NCBI RefSeq assembly: GCF_042648145.1
Contig: NZ_JBHRWV010000004.1
Span: 124,001-188,000, forward strand
Length of the DNA stretch: 64,000 bases
DNA from: Salinicoccus sesuvii
GTDB lineage: Bacteria > Bacillota > Bacilli > Staphylococcales > Salinicoccaceae
Direction of reading: 5' to 3'
The stretch's first letter is position 1; each line of letters starts with the position of its first letter. A program made the position numbers and the translations under genes. The notes below the pieces were generated by a model, which saw nothing but the letters and a program-made list of their open reading frames with translations, had not been told where the DNA came from and did not search any database. This document shows positions 18,133-26,678 of the stretch, one piece after another.

Positions 18133-18582
18133 TTAATGCGTAAGGTCGTATTCATAGATCAACTCACCTGCAGGATCATACTCCTCTGTGAATCTGAAGC
18201 CCAACTTCTCATATAACTGCTTCGCAAAGTGATTATCTGGTGTAAAACTGAGATAGACTGTTCGAACATCATATTTATTTGTAACTATTTCTATGAGTTG
18301 CTGGATAGCTGCCGTGCCAAACCCCTTCCTCTGATGGTTATCATCTATGATTATTCTATCTATCCAAACATCTGGATTTTCACCGAATGCACCATACATA
18401 GCGAAGCCTACTATATCATCGTCAGAATAAATCGATACTGGACGCCACTCTTTATGGAGCTCCGCTTCTTCTAGACACTCATCTACTGTTTCTATAAAAT
18501 CCCTCTGATGCGCCTTCACCTGTATTTTTCTCACATGATTCAGGTTATTCTCATCTATTGCTCTTATTGTTATATGACTCAT
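18133..18582 (-). CDS. GNAT acetyltransferase
   Basis: 149 residues. The acetyl-CoA motif A is seen as IIDDNHQRKGFGTAAI (Q/R-x-x-G-x-G/A type) in the middle, with the C-terminal motif B FAKQLYEKLGFRFTEEY. Family members acetylate small amines such as polyamines or protein N-termini; the sequence resembles spermidine/spermine-type GNATs but the substrate is not certain. First of five acetyltransferases within 3.7 kb, each largely with its own start signals. Confidence 0.85.
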   Translation of the reverse strand: MSHITIRAIDENNLNHVRKIQVKAHQRDFIETVDECLEEAELHKEWRPVSIYSDDDIVGFAMYGAFGENPDVWIDRIIIDDNHQRKGFGTAAIQQLIEIVTNKYDVRTVYLSFTPDNHFAKQLYEKLGFRFTEEYDPAGELIYEYDLTH

Positions 18583-18687
18583 ATCTTATCACCTATTATA
18601 TCTGGGGATATCTAGTTTAGGATTTCGAAACCAATACTCGTACATTAACCGTTAAATGTATTATTCTTCACCCATACGCGTACTATT

Positions 18688-18975
18688 TCACTTCTCTGGC
18701 GCCAAAATCGTCCTTTGTACCACCCCAGGACCCATGGACACATTATGCTCTATCAAGATGTAGGTCTGTCCATCAATCAAGAACCTGCCCTTATCTTTAT
18801 ACTCCACCTGTCTTCCCTGTGCAGAGAGTTCTTGTTCTACTGCCTTCATATACGCATTATGGTCACTGTACCTGTCATCCAACTCAAGAATAATGCGCCC
18901 AGTCCTATCTCCCACCAACCATTTTTAGCCGAAGATACCGAGACCAACCGCAATTACTATAATCGCCAGTTCCAC
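18688..18975 (-). pseudogene. Small membrane-anchored protein split by a stop codon
   Basis: A GTG at 18975, with AAAGGGGAAAA upstream, opens a hydrophobic helix (ELAIIVIAVGLGIFG) and meets TAA at 18925-18927. The same frame then runs on without a break for 79 codons through KWLVGDRTGRIILELDD, ending LAPEK. The fit of a membrane helix to a soluble tail in one frame points to a ~95-residue protein with one nonsense mutation. A TTG right after the stop could restart a soluble fragment, but it lacks a ribosome site. Function unknown. Confidence 0.55.
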
Positions 18976-19053
18976 GTAATTTTCCCCTTTGCCATCTAGT
19001 CGTTACTCCCACAAAAGAACATATATAGTTGGTTTCTGTCCAATCAAATGTGC

Positions 19054-19542
19054 TTACAACTTAATCTCCATCATTAGCTGTACGCCATACTCTGTAATCA
19101 CTTCATCCGCTATTTCAAACCCTTGTTTCTCCCACATCTTTATTGCTGGCTTATTATCTTCGACGACACTGAGTCTTACCTTTTGTATATTCTTTGTTTT
19201 AATATAAGCAGAAGTTTGGTCATACACCAGTTGTCCAATCCCTTGATTTCTATGCGTCTGATCAATGACCAGATAGCCGATCATGCAGGTCGATGTTTCC
19301 GGGTAATTGAATAGAATATCCAAAAAACCGATCATGCGCTGCTCCTGATAGATTACGTACACTTTCTTGTTTTCAATATCCACACCTGGTGGAACGTCCA
19401 AAAGGAATTCGGCCTCTACTTCTTCAAAAGAAGGAGCTTCGTTAATATACTCTGTAAAATAGGCTGTGTTTTTCATTATAAAGTTGTAGAAAGAATCAAA
19501 ATCTCTTTCTTTGTTGAATAGGCTCAAGTCAAAGTGTGTCAC
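19054..19542 (-). CDS. GNAT acetyltransferase
   Basis: 162 residues. Motif A is IDQTHRNQGIGQLVYDQ at the centre (R/Q-x-x-G-x-G), and the C-terminal part NKPAIKMWEKQGFEIADE is the usual GNAT ending. Its ATG overlaps the stop of the gene upstream (19539) by four bases, so it is the second gene of a two-gene acetyltransferase operon. Substrate unknown. Confidence 0.85.
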   Translation of the reverse strand: MTHFDLSLFNKERDFDSFYNFIMKNTAYFTEYINEAPSFEEVEAEFLLDVPPGVDIENKKVYVIYQEQRMIGFLDILFNYPETSTCMIGYLVIDQTHRNQGIGQLVYDQTSAYIKTKNIQKVRLSVVEDNKPAIKMWEKQGFEIADEVITEYGVQLMMEIKL

Positions 19543-20063
19543 TCAGTTGTCTCCTCCAGCTTCAATTGATACATTATCGTTCCATTACTCGGTCCAAACT
19601 GTTCTTCAGACTCATCAGAGTCGATCTCTTTAAAATCCAGTTTCTTAAGCATATTTCTGGCTCTTGTATTTTTCTCGTGTGTTTCAGCATTGAAAGTTAT
19701 GATTCCAAGATCTTTATGAGCGATATCCATCGCATGTCGCACGACCTTTGGTCCGATTCCTTTTCCCCATAGCATGCGCTCTCCTATTGCGATTCCCAAC
19801 TCCGCTATATCTTTATCCAAGAGTGCTATATCGATATACCCGATTAACTTCCCTTTCACTTCTATTCCTTTTCGACTGAAAGTCTTGTCTCTATTGTCGA
19901 CTTGATTACTCCACCATTGGCGCAACTCTACTTCACTTCTATCTAAGGCCCACCCATTAGCGTGACAGAATGCCTTATCTTTGGTCCATTTCAGCACATT
20001 TGGAAAATCTGAATGATACAACGGTCTTAGGGAAATATCACTTAATTTTAGATAAGTATTCAT
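19539..20063 (-). CDS. GNAT acetyltransferase, RimJ/RimL type
   Basis: 174 residues from the ATG at 20063, which has AAGGAGA 8 bases upstream; a longer open frame to 20093 exists but lacks such a site. It starts with the RimL-like block LSDISLRPLYHSDFPNVLKW and has the acetyl-CoA motif IGERMLWGKGIGPKVV and NTRARNMLKKLDF. RimL-type enzymes acetylate N-terminal amino groups of proteins or aminoglycosides. It is followed by the GNAT gene at 19054 with a four-base overlap. Confidence 0.85.
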   Translation of the reverse strand: MNTYLKLSDISLRPLYHSDFPNVLKWTKDKAFCHANGWALDRSEVELRQWWSNQVDNRDKTFSRKGIEVKGKLIGYIDIALLDKDIAELGIAIGERMLWGKGIGPKVVRHAMDIAHKDLGIITFNAETHEKNTRARNMLKKLDFKEIDSDESEEQFGPSNGTIMYQLKLEETTE

Positions 20064-20148
20064 TTGGCCACTCTCCTTGGTTTTATACAACAACTAAAGC
20101 TTCAAGACACATTTCTCCTAGATTAAGCAACACTCAAAACTGCACATC

Positions 20149-20556
20149 TTAGCTATACAAGTCCTGAATTTTTAGCGCCACTGATGTTGGCCTGACGTCA
20201 ATGGAGGACAGTTTCTCTATATCAACCCACATCGGTATATACTTCCCTCTGTTCCTCCTAGGATTACTGTACTCCTCTCCTTGGCCAGAACCAAACATGC
20301 CCTCGAGGATTTCAGCCAAGAAAAAGTACTGGGCGCCGTCGAAGTCTACTTCTGCGACACACTCGCCGATTTTCACTTCCACACCCAATTCTTCAAACGT
20401 CTCTCTCTTTGCCGCGTCTTCTGGTGTTTCTCCCGTTTCGATCCCTCCACCAGGAAACACATAGTAGACAGATCCATTTCTGATCCTCTTTATCAGTGTA
20501 ACCTTGTTTCCACTCTCAACTATGACCACCGCACTTCTATTCCGCATTGGTCTCAC
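20149..20556 (-). CDS. Nudix hydrolase
   Basis: 135 residues. The Nudix box spans about 37-59 (GGIETGETPEDAAKRE then TFEELGV), with all Gly/Glu/Arg positions of GX5EX7REUXEEXGU in place, so it should be active on a nucleoside-diphosphate-linked substrate with Mg. The GTG at 20556 or the ATG at residue 4 could be the start; neither has a strong ribosome site. It sits between acetyltransferase genes on the same strand. Substrate unknown. Confidence 0.87.
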   Translation of the reverse strand: MRPMRNRSAVVIVESGNKVTLIKRIRNGSVYYVFPGGGIETGETPEDAAKRETFEELGVEVKIGECVAEVDFDGAQYFFLAEILEGMFGSGQGEEYSNPRRNRGKYIPMWVDIEKLSSIDVRPTSVALKIQDLYS

Positions 20557-20629
20557 TGTTGTTTCGAATGGTACTTACTTGCAAGTATAAATTTAAATTT
20601 TCCATATATACCTATCCCTTCGGTTTTAT

Positions 20630-21157
20630 TTAAGTCCGTATTTGTTCAAGAACTTCTTTTACGTCTTTCCAGACATAGATTGACTCGTTAAGTGTCTTAC
20701 CACCCACTTCAATCTGAATAGTCTCGACTAAACATGCACCATAATATTCGTAAAAGAAACGTGTGTTGTTTTCTTCAAGAACTTCCACAAAAACCTTATT
20801 GTAATTTTCTTGATTAAAGTACTGAAATAGCATACCTAATAGCTTTTTTCCAACACCTTTTCCTTGATAGCTGTCCAAAAGATAGATGGAAGTTAAGTCA
20901 ATTGAGTTCTGTTCAAAATTGTTTTCTCTTTTCCAAGCATCAGCAAATCCTACAATTTGTTCTTCTGAGTTTTCAGCTACTAGGACATAGTTATTTTTCC
21001 TTCCTATGTTCTTTTGCCACAAATCTTTGCGTTGCTCATAAGATAAGTTGCTTAAGTATTCGTCAGGGACAATTCCTTTGTAAGTTGTCCTCCAACTATC
21101 TACATGGACTTTCGCAATTCCACTAGCATCGGCCATTGTTGCTTCTCTAATCCACAT
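20630..21157 (-). CDS. GNAT acetyltransferase
   Basis: 175 residues. The N-terminus WIREATMADASGIAKVHVDSWRTTYKGIVPDEYL is the signature of a widespread GNAT subgroup (written in pieces: IREATMADA, VHVDSWRTTY). Motif A is LLDSYQGKGVGKKLL, and the C-terminal part FFYEYYGACLVET is typical. ATG with AGGTGAT upstream. Substrate unknown. Confidence 0.85.
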   Translation of the reverse strand: MWIREATMADASGIAKVHVDSWRTTYKGIVPDEYLSNLSYEQRKDLWQKNIGRKNNYVLVAENSEEQIVGFADAWKRENNFEQNSIDLTSIYLLDSYQGKGVGKKLLGMLFQYFNQENYNKVFVEVLEENNTRFFYEYYGACLVETIQIEVGGKTLNESIYVWKDVKEVLEQIRT

Positions 21158-21315
21158 GAAATCACCTACTTTTCTGAAAAGTTAATTAAAATTAGTTATA
21201 ATTATAATATACCAAATAATTACAAAGCGAAGAACAAAGAAATAGTAAAGAAACGACTTTGTCAAAAAGCACAAATGAGAGTACGTTTTGAACTAACTTT
21301 TTATGGAGGCTATCC

Positions 21316-21759
21316 ATGTCGTCACACGTTAAAATTTTAAAAGAAAATGATTTACCAACCCTAAAGGCGCTAATGCCCCTTTACAAAGATTTAGGATATC
21401 CAATCACAATGAAAAAGTTGAGAGAGCTACTTGCTAAAATAATTGAGCATGAAGATTATACGTTCTTACTTCTAATCAAGGAGGACGAAATAGTAGGATT
21501 TAGTGGTTTATGTAAAATGATGTTTTATGAAAAAGAAGATCACTACATGAGAATATTAGCTTTTGTCATCAAATCAGAATATCAGAATCAAGGATTGGGC
21601 AGAATATTATTGAGAGAATCAGAAGAGCTTGCAAAGGAAAAAGGGTGTTGCGCAATAATTTTAAATAGTGGTAATAGGGAAGAAAGAAACATTGCACACA
21701 AATTTTATGTAGGTAATGGTTACCAAATTAAAACCTCGGGTTTCTTAAAGTTACTTTAA
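21316..21759 (+). CDS. GNAT acetyltransferase
   Basis: 147 residues, ATG with GGAGG 7 bases upstream. Motif A is IKSEYQNQGLGRILLRE, and the tail ends NIAHKFYVGNGYQIKT. It is the only + strand member of the acetyltransferase cluster and is more AT-rich than its neighbours. It starts 158 bases from the divergent gene at 21157 and is closed by a terminator shared with the convergent VOC gene. Confidence 0.85.
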   Translation: MSSHVKILKENDLPTLKALMPLYKDLGYPITMKKLRELLAKIIEHEDYTFLLLIKEDEIVGFSGLCKMMFYEKEDHYMRILAFVIKSEYQNQGLGRILLRESEELAKEKGCCAIILNSGNREERNIAHKFYVGNGYQIKTSGFLKLL

Positions 21760-21882
21760 AATTAAAGCAGGAAGATAAGTTCTATCATTGACAAAAACCC
21801 TATTCTTTCTTATGAAACAATGTGTTTGTTCTTACGTCAGCCGTTAGAGTCGAGTAAATTCTATACAGTTCTAGAAATGCAA

Positions 21883-21914
21883 AAATGGTCCGGTTAGGAA
21901 TAACCGGACCATTT
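21883..21914. terminator. Bidirectional terminator with GGAA loop
   Basis: 14-bp perfect stem AAATGGTCCGGTTA with complement and a four-base loop, between convergent genes. Confidence 0.9.
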
Positions 21915-22000
21915 ATATCTATATTTGAGACAAAACATTGTCGAATTGAAAAAGCGTTAGAACTACCCATGTTAACTGGTCTTACACTTTCGTATTACAT

Positions 22001-22954
22001 CTATTCACTTTTCATAATCAGTTTCAGTTCAACTCCAGCTGGATCTTCTACCGTCAGTGTTTCGTTGTCCTCTTCGAACTCGAAATCCCCTTCGGTGAGT
22101 CCGGCTTTCGCTTCCTGATATTCATCTTCGGTCAAGTGGAAGGTGAAGCGCTTCAGTCCCAGAGTATTTTCTGAAGGCTCTGGTATATCTGTCCCCATCC
22201 ACGTATTCATTCCGATGTGGTGATGATACGCATCTTTTGACACAAACAGCATATGACTGTCTTGTGCGACTATATCAAAGCCTAGCGCATCCACATAAAA
22301 TGCTTCCGAGGCTTCAAGGTCCGATGCCTGAAGATGCATATGACCGATTCTTGTACCGTTGGCCAACCCATTCCACTTGGCATCCCCGATTTCTGCAAAA
22401 AGGTTTTCCAGATCGAGTTGATCCGTCGCACCAACGTATCCGCCGTTGTCATCACGTACCCATTCTGCTGAGTCCCGATCTGTATAGATTTCGATGCCAT
22501 TGCCGTCCGGATCGGCCAAGTAGAGGGCTTCGCTGTATTGATGGTCGGAAGCGCCCTGCAACGGATATTCAGATGCCATCAGATGCTGAATGGACAGAGC
22601 GAGATCCTGCCGCGTCGGTACCAGAACTGCTAAATGGTATAGGCCTGTGGTTCTCGGAGAACGCGCTTCAAAGTTGTCGTCATGTGTCAGGATCAGCTGC
22701 GGTGACGTGCCGTCAGCGGTAAGTTCGACTGTGTTGTCGTTTTGCTTTAAAATACTGAAATCGATCAAATCCTCATAGAACTGGGCAGATTCGTCCAAAT
22801 CTGACACCTGCAGCTCGACATAGCCGAGTCTTGGTTCCTGGTCTTCAGCGTAGACAGCCATGTTGTTTTCCTCGCTCCTTGTATTTATAAAAAAGAAGAT
22901 GGATATCGCAAGCGCTACAAGTACGATAATCATTATTATTTTAGTTGTATTCAT
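22001..22954 (-). CDS. Membrane-anchored VOC (glyoxalase/dioxygenase-like) protein
   Basis: 317 residues. An N-terminal hydrophobic segment (about 6-24) with positive residues before it suggests a membrane anchor with the rest outside, which is unusual for this family. Two VOC modules follow, as in CatE-like extradiol dioxygenases. The second keeps the H, H, E metal set (GHMHLQASDLE, HHHIGMNTW, DPAGVELKL); the first has Glu in place of the first His (LGYVELQVSDLD), so only the second likely binds metal. Downstream, 25 bases before it on the same strand in transcription order, is no gene; DoxX lies just upstream, so the two probably form one operon. Confidence 0.8.
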   Translation of the reverse strand: MNTTKIIMIIVLVALAISIFFFINTRSEENNMAVYAEDQEPRLGYVELQVSDLDESAQFYEDLIDFSILKQNDNTVELTADGTSPQLILTHDDNFEARSPRTTGLYHLAVLVPTRQDLALSIQHLMASEYPLQGASDHQYSEALYLADPDGNGIEIYTDRDSAEWVRDDNGGYVGATDQLDLENLFAEIGDAKWNGLANGTRIGHMHLQASDLEASEAFYVDALGFDIVAQDSHMLFVSKDAYHHHIGMNTWMGTDIPEPSENTLGLKRFTFHLTEDEYQEAKAGLTEGDFEFEEDNETLTVEDPAGVELKLIMKSE

Positions 22955-22978
22955 CCGAGCATCACCTATAATGCTTCT

Positions 22979-23383
22979 TTATTTGGCAGTTCCATTATTT
23001 TTTGCTTTAAAAACCACTTGATCCAGTGCATACAGTCTGCTTCCGCCAAGCACCAAGTAGATCGAGATGGCTAGCAGTGCCAAGTCGTAAGCGTAACCGC
23101 CAACAAAACCTGCTGCAAGTTGAACTGTGATGATTGCACCGAGCAGCAACAAGACAAAGAGTGCGCCTACGATACGGACGCCGAGTCCAAGAATTAAAAG
23201 GATGCCACCGAGCACTTCAAGTCCACCGACACCATATGCTAAGAATTCAGGCAGGCCGATACTACCAAACCATTTGGCAGTATTGCCGATCCTACCTTGG
23301 AATTTTTCAATACCATGTGCCAAAAAGATGAGACCTGCGACGACACGCAGTATGAGTGCGCCGATTTCTGTTCTGTTATTCAT
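22979..23383 (-). CDS. DoxX family membrane protein
   Basis: 134 residues with four hydrophobic segments (about 8-25, 45-68, 70-90, 92-115), the DoxX layout. The first helix region has LRVVAGLIFLAHGIEKF, typical of the family. DoxX proteins are linked to thiosulfate:quinone oxidation or to redox and stress membrane complexes in other bacteria; here the role is unknown. It ends 25 bases before the VOC gene on the same strand, so the pair is likely cotranscribed, and a link to oxidation of aromatic or thiol compounds is an inference. Confidence 0.85.
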   Translation of the reverse strand: MNNRTEIGALILRVVAGLIFLAHGIEKFQGRIGNTAKWFGSIGLPEFLAYGVGGLEVLGGILLILGLGVRIVGALFVLLLLGAIITVQLAAGFVGGYAYDLALLAISIYLVLGGSRLYALDQVVFKAKNNGTAK

Positions 23384-23466
23384 TGTAATTCTCCTTAAAT
23401 ATTTTATACAAAACAGTCAAACCATCCTATGTATCTACACAGGGTGCTTCTTTAAAACGGATGGTT

Positions 23467-24571
23467 CTAATGCAAGCCCTTATCTGTCGCATTGGGAAGT
23501 ACGCGCTGTCTTCTTTTCACTACATATCCAACATAGGCGACCAGGAATACGCCGTAGATGAGTGCTGTGAAGATGAAGATGGGCTGGTAGGACCCAGCTG
23601 CCGCAATCAGCCCAAGAAGGAATGATCCGCCACCGATGCCAAGGTCGAAGAAGTTGAAGAATGAAGCCATCGCATCTTCATGTTCTCCGACTAGATTGAT
23701 ACACCATGTTTGGATTGCCGGGAAAATAGCACCGAAACCAAATCCGTACAGAAGTGCTGCTGAGAATATCATGATGTCATTGGACGCCGTATAAAGCAGA
23801 AGCATCCCCCCCTGCTGACAAAAAGGAGCCAGGTATCAGAATAACAGCTGACCATAATTATCAAACAATCTGCCTGAAACCAGACGGACAATAAAGCTTG
23901 CTGTGGCAATCAATAGGAAGAACAACCCGACATGGTTGAATTCTTTCTCCAGTGCATAAAGAGAAAAGAATGACATGATACCACCAGCAGCGATACCGAC
24001 GAGGAGAATAAGGAGCGCAGGTACCAGTACACGTTTCTCCACCAGTTTGAATGTCACTTCTGCGTGACGATCTCTTTCTTTACCTTCAGGTGCACGCTTA
24101 ATAAATATTGCCATCAATACCGCTTGATATCGCAACTGTTTCTCCGACACCGAAATATCCAATGCCCTCACCCCTGCGTTCTTTCGGAATGATCTCTGCA
24201 GCCAGTGTGGCGAAGTATGTGGTTACTAGACCGAAGCCCGCACCGTGAATCAGCCGTATGACCAGCAACGCGGGCATACTTTGGGCAAGATAATAGGCAC
24301 CCGTCGATAGAGCGATGACAGTAAGCCCTAGAATGAGCAGAAGTTTTTTGTCAAACTTCGCTGCGAACAGTCCAGCAAATGGGCGTATCAGAATCGCTGA
24401 AACCATGAAAATACCTGTAACGAGACCGACTTGGCTCGGTCCACCCCCAATATTCGTAACAAATAGAGGAAGCGTCGGCAAAAGCATCTCGAAAATCATG
24501 AATACAAGTGCATTGGATACCATGACGAAAATAAATGTCCATGACCAAATTTTATTATTAGAGTTTTCCAT
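23467..24571 (-). pseudogene. MFS drug-efflux transporter, multiply disrupted
   Basis: Three pieces of one 12-helix MFS pump lie in order on the minus strand. From the ATG at 24571 the first six helices read normally to GVGETVAIS near 24130, where an internal piece is missing and the frame changes; the protein resumes at LMAIFIKRAPEG. A second break lies near 23850, where a base is missing after YGQL, and a third at a run of seven Gs near 23806-23812, where six would restore GMLLLYTAS. The last piece ends at 23467. Three lesions make loss of function certain. It follows a MerR-type regulator, as Blt and Bmr pumps do. Confidence 0.8.
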
Positions 24572-24631
24572 TTCTTTCTCCTTTATGACCTTGATTAAGA
24601 TTAGCTGAGACCAATCACCATCAAATAATAA

Positions 24632-24652
24632 ACCCTCCTGTTAGAGGAGGGT
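24632..24652 (-). terminator. Hairpin between merR-type gene and MFS remnant
   Basis: 8-bp GC-rich stem ACCCTCCT with AGGAGGGT and a five-base loop, followed on the minus strand by TTATTATTTG. It lies at the stop of the regulator gene and may reduce read-through into the pump gene. Confidence 0.55.
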
Positions 24653-25470
24653 CAATGATTAATTGGAATTTGTATTTCCGTAAGGTGATTTTCTTTTGAA
24701 TTGGAGATGTAATGGTCAATAATGGTACGTTCAATGGAGTCACCCATGACCTGTAATCCATTATCCTCTATATAATCGAGCAGGATGTTGTAGTAGAAAT
24801 GGGAGTGTGTATGATCGCCTCTGAAATAAATACATGCATACTTTCCTGCTGGCAAAGTCGCTGTCAGCGGTCCTGAAACATCTTCTTCTTCAACCAGTAT
24901 GAAAATCGAGTTGTATTCATTGAAGTCCTGCTGGTTCACTTTATCGCTTTCTATAGTAAGCCCCACACCGCCGATATAGATTGAAGAGTGTCGGTTTGCC
25001 AGGTTCTCCAATTGTCTCAGTGATATTTCCAACTCAGGCTCAGAACTGATCTTCTCCATCAATCTGATCACTTTTCGCTCTGACACCTCTTTGAGGAACG
25101 GCATGCCGAGTTCCGTTATTTTTTGAGCCGTCTTGATATCTTCTATGCGATTTTTGAATCTGAGATTTACACGTTGCAGCTCTTCTATCTTTGCCTCGGT
25201 CAACTTCTGCTGTTTCTCTAGCAGTTCCAAAAAACCTTCAATATCCCGGTGATCCTGGTGACTTTTGATTTCTTTTAAGCTAAAACCGAGCTCTTTTAAA
25301 TACTGGATGGTGTTAAGCTGTTCGAACTGGTCGGTTGTATAATACCTGTATCCACTTTTCGATTCCACATAATCCGGCTTCAATACCCCCACCTTATCGT
25401 AATAGTGGAGCGTTTTTACTGTCGTGTTATGGAGTTTCGCCATCTCTCCAATCGAGAACTTGTTTTTCAC
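24652..25470 (-). CDS. MerR family regulator with GyrI-like sensor domain (BmrR/BltR type)
   Basis: 272 residues. The winged-helix DNA-binding domain is at 1-75 (FSIGEMAKLHNTTVKTLHYYDKVGVLKP), with the usual R/Y positions (YRYYTTDQ). A long dimer coiled coil follows at 80-115, and the C-terminal ~150 residues form a GyrI-like drug-binding domain (LPAGKYACIYFRGDH). Such regulators sense lipophilic cations and twist the promoter of an efflux gene. Here the downstream MFS gene is wrecked, so the regulator may now control only itself or other genes. Confidence 0.88.
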   Translation of the reverse strand: MKNKFSIGEMAKLHNTTVKTLHYYDKVGVLKPDYVESKSGYRYYTTDQFEQLNTIQYLKELGFSLKEIKSHQDHRDIEGFLELLEKQQKLTEAKIEELQRVNLRFKNRIEDIKTAQKITELGMPFLKEVSERKVIRLMEKISSEPELEISLRQLENLANRHSSIYIGGVGLTIESDKVNQQDFNEYNSIFILVEEEDVSGPLTATLPAGKYACIYFRGDHTHSHFYYNILLDYIEDNGLQVMGDSIERTIIDHYISNSKENHLTEIQIPINH

Positions 25471-25736
25471 CTTGATTCCTCCTGTGACATCTACTTTTGA
25501 TCTTATGATTAGTCACCTTAGCATACTATATATTTGAGGTCTTAGAACACTCAATGATGTTTATAAGTGCCGAAACAGAAGGACACTTAATATTAAAACT
25601 ACAACTCGCCCATTTCCTTTACGACAGCTGGAACGTAGCCGCTTTTGGTATAATCTTTTTATACGGACAAACTGTAAGAATGATCGGTTGCACTGGATGG
25701 TTATGCGCTATTCGACTCAAGGAAGGAGAGCAGATA

Positions 25737-26252
25737 ATGATGTCACTAGAGACAACAACCATTTCCGCTTTTAAATATGATGGTAGCCTGCATTACTCAT
25801 GGGATGCCGATATTATAGAAAAAACGGAAGACTATTTACTAGTCAAAGGAAGAGCTGGCAGGCAGCTGCGTCATTACACAAAGAAGCAAACGTACATTTG
25901 TCCTACACCCTCCCTGGAATTCTTCTCGCTCAAAGAAGGATTCACAGTAAATATCGACATTCATCCTGATGGTGACTTGGAATACTACTGCAACATTGCT
26001 CTGCCATCGGAATACAAAAATGGACAGATCCACTTTGTAGATCTGGATGTCGATTTCGTAAAGATGCCTGATGCGGATTGGAAGTTGATGGATTACGATG
26101 AATTTAAGAGCAACAGCCAGCTTTTCAACTACCCGGATCATATTCTCAGTTTTGTTAACCAATCCATCGAAGCGTTGGAAGAAAAAATTAAAACACGTGT
26201 TTTTCCGTTTGATGGATTTTTCGCTGACTACATTTTGCATATCAGATCATGA
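25737..26252 (+). CDS. DUF402 family protein
   Basis: 171 residues from the ATG at 25737 (or 25740), chosen because AAGGAGAG lies 6-9 bases upstream; the open frame extends back to 25554 but lacks a start signal there. The centre FTVNIDIHPDGDLEYYCNIALP and the acidic motif FVDLDVDFVKMPD are the DUF402 core, where metal-binding acids sit in the Ntdp/FAU-1-like family that acts on nucleoside di- and triphosphates. Shorter than some members. A cupin gene follows after 24 bases, likely in one operon. Confidence 0.8.
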   Translation: MMSLETTTISAFKYDGSLHYSWDADIIEKTEDYLLVKGRAGRQLRHYTKKQTYICPTPSLEFFSLKEGFTVNIDIHPDGDLEYYCNIALPSEYKNGQIHFVDLDVDFVKMPDADWKLMDYDEFKSNSQLFNYPDHILSFVNQSIEALEEKIKTRVFPFDGFFADYILHIRS

Positions 26253-26276
26253 TAAGGAATAAAAAAGGAGAGAAAC

Positions 26277-26633
26277 ATGAAAATACATAGTTTCAGAAAG
26301 TCTCAAGGACAGAAGGTTACGCATTATAACTCGAACTTTATCCTATCAAAGATTGTAAAGACAGAAGCAATGGCTCAAATCGGTTGCTTCTACCTAGAGG
26401 CTGGCGATGTAGTTGGAGCCCATGAAGCCGCCGTCCCGCAAATGCTACTCGTTGTTTCGGGAAAGGGATGTGTACAAGGGCATGAATCAAAAGATGTACT
26501 CATCGAGGCAGGAGATGCTGTTTTCTGGAGTAAAGGCGAAAGACACAAGACATACACGGATACCGGAATGACAGCAATCGTTATCGAATCGCCAGAGATG
26601 GCCCCCTCTCACTATATGTCTCTGAAAGGTTAA
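26277..26633 (+). CDS. Small cupin-domain protein
   Basis: 118 residues with AAAGGAGAG upstream. Single cupin: first motif VVGAHEAAVPQMLLVVSGKGC, second VLIEAGDAVFWSKGERH. The first motif has fewer His residues than usual (one His, with Gln), so metal binding is uncertain. It follows the DUF402 gene by 24 bases and is followed after 45 bases by a nucleotidyltransferase-fold gene. Role unknown. Confidence 0.82.
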   Translation: MKIHSFRKSQGQKVTHYNSNFILSKIVKTEAMAQIGCFYLEAGDVVGAHEAAVPQMLLVVSGKGCVQGHESKDVLIEAGDAVFWSKGERHKTYTDTGMTAIVIESPEMAPSHYMSLKG

Positions 26634-26678
26634 TTACGTATCAAAATCTAATTATCACATGAAGTGGAGGTGAATACT

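Noticed and set aside
25500..25560. Possible MerR operator/promoter upstream of the MerR-type gene
   Set aside because: Only partial dyad symmetry (CCTtAg...tTGAGG) and no convincing 19-base spaced promoter; could not be supported.
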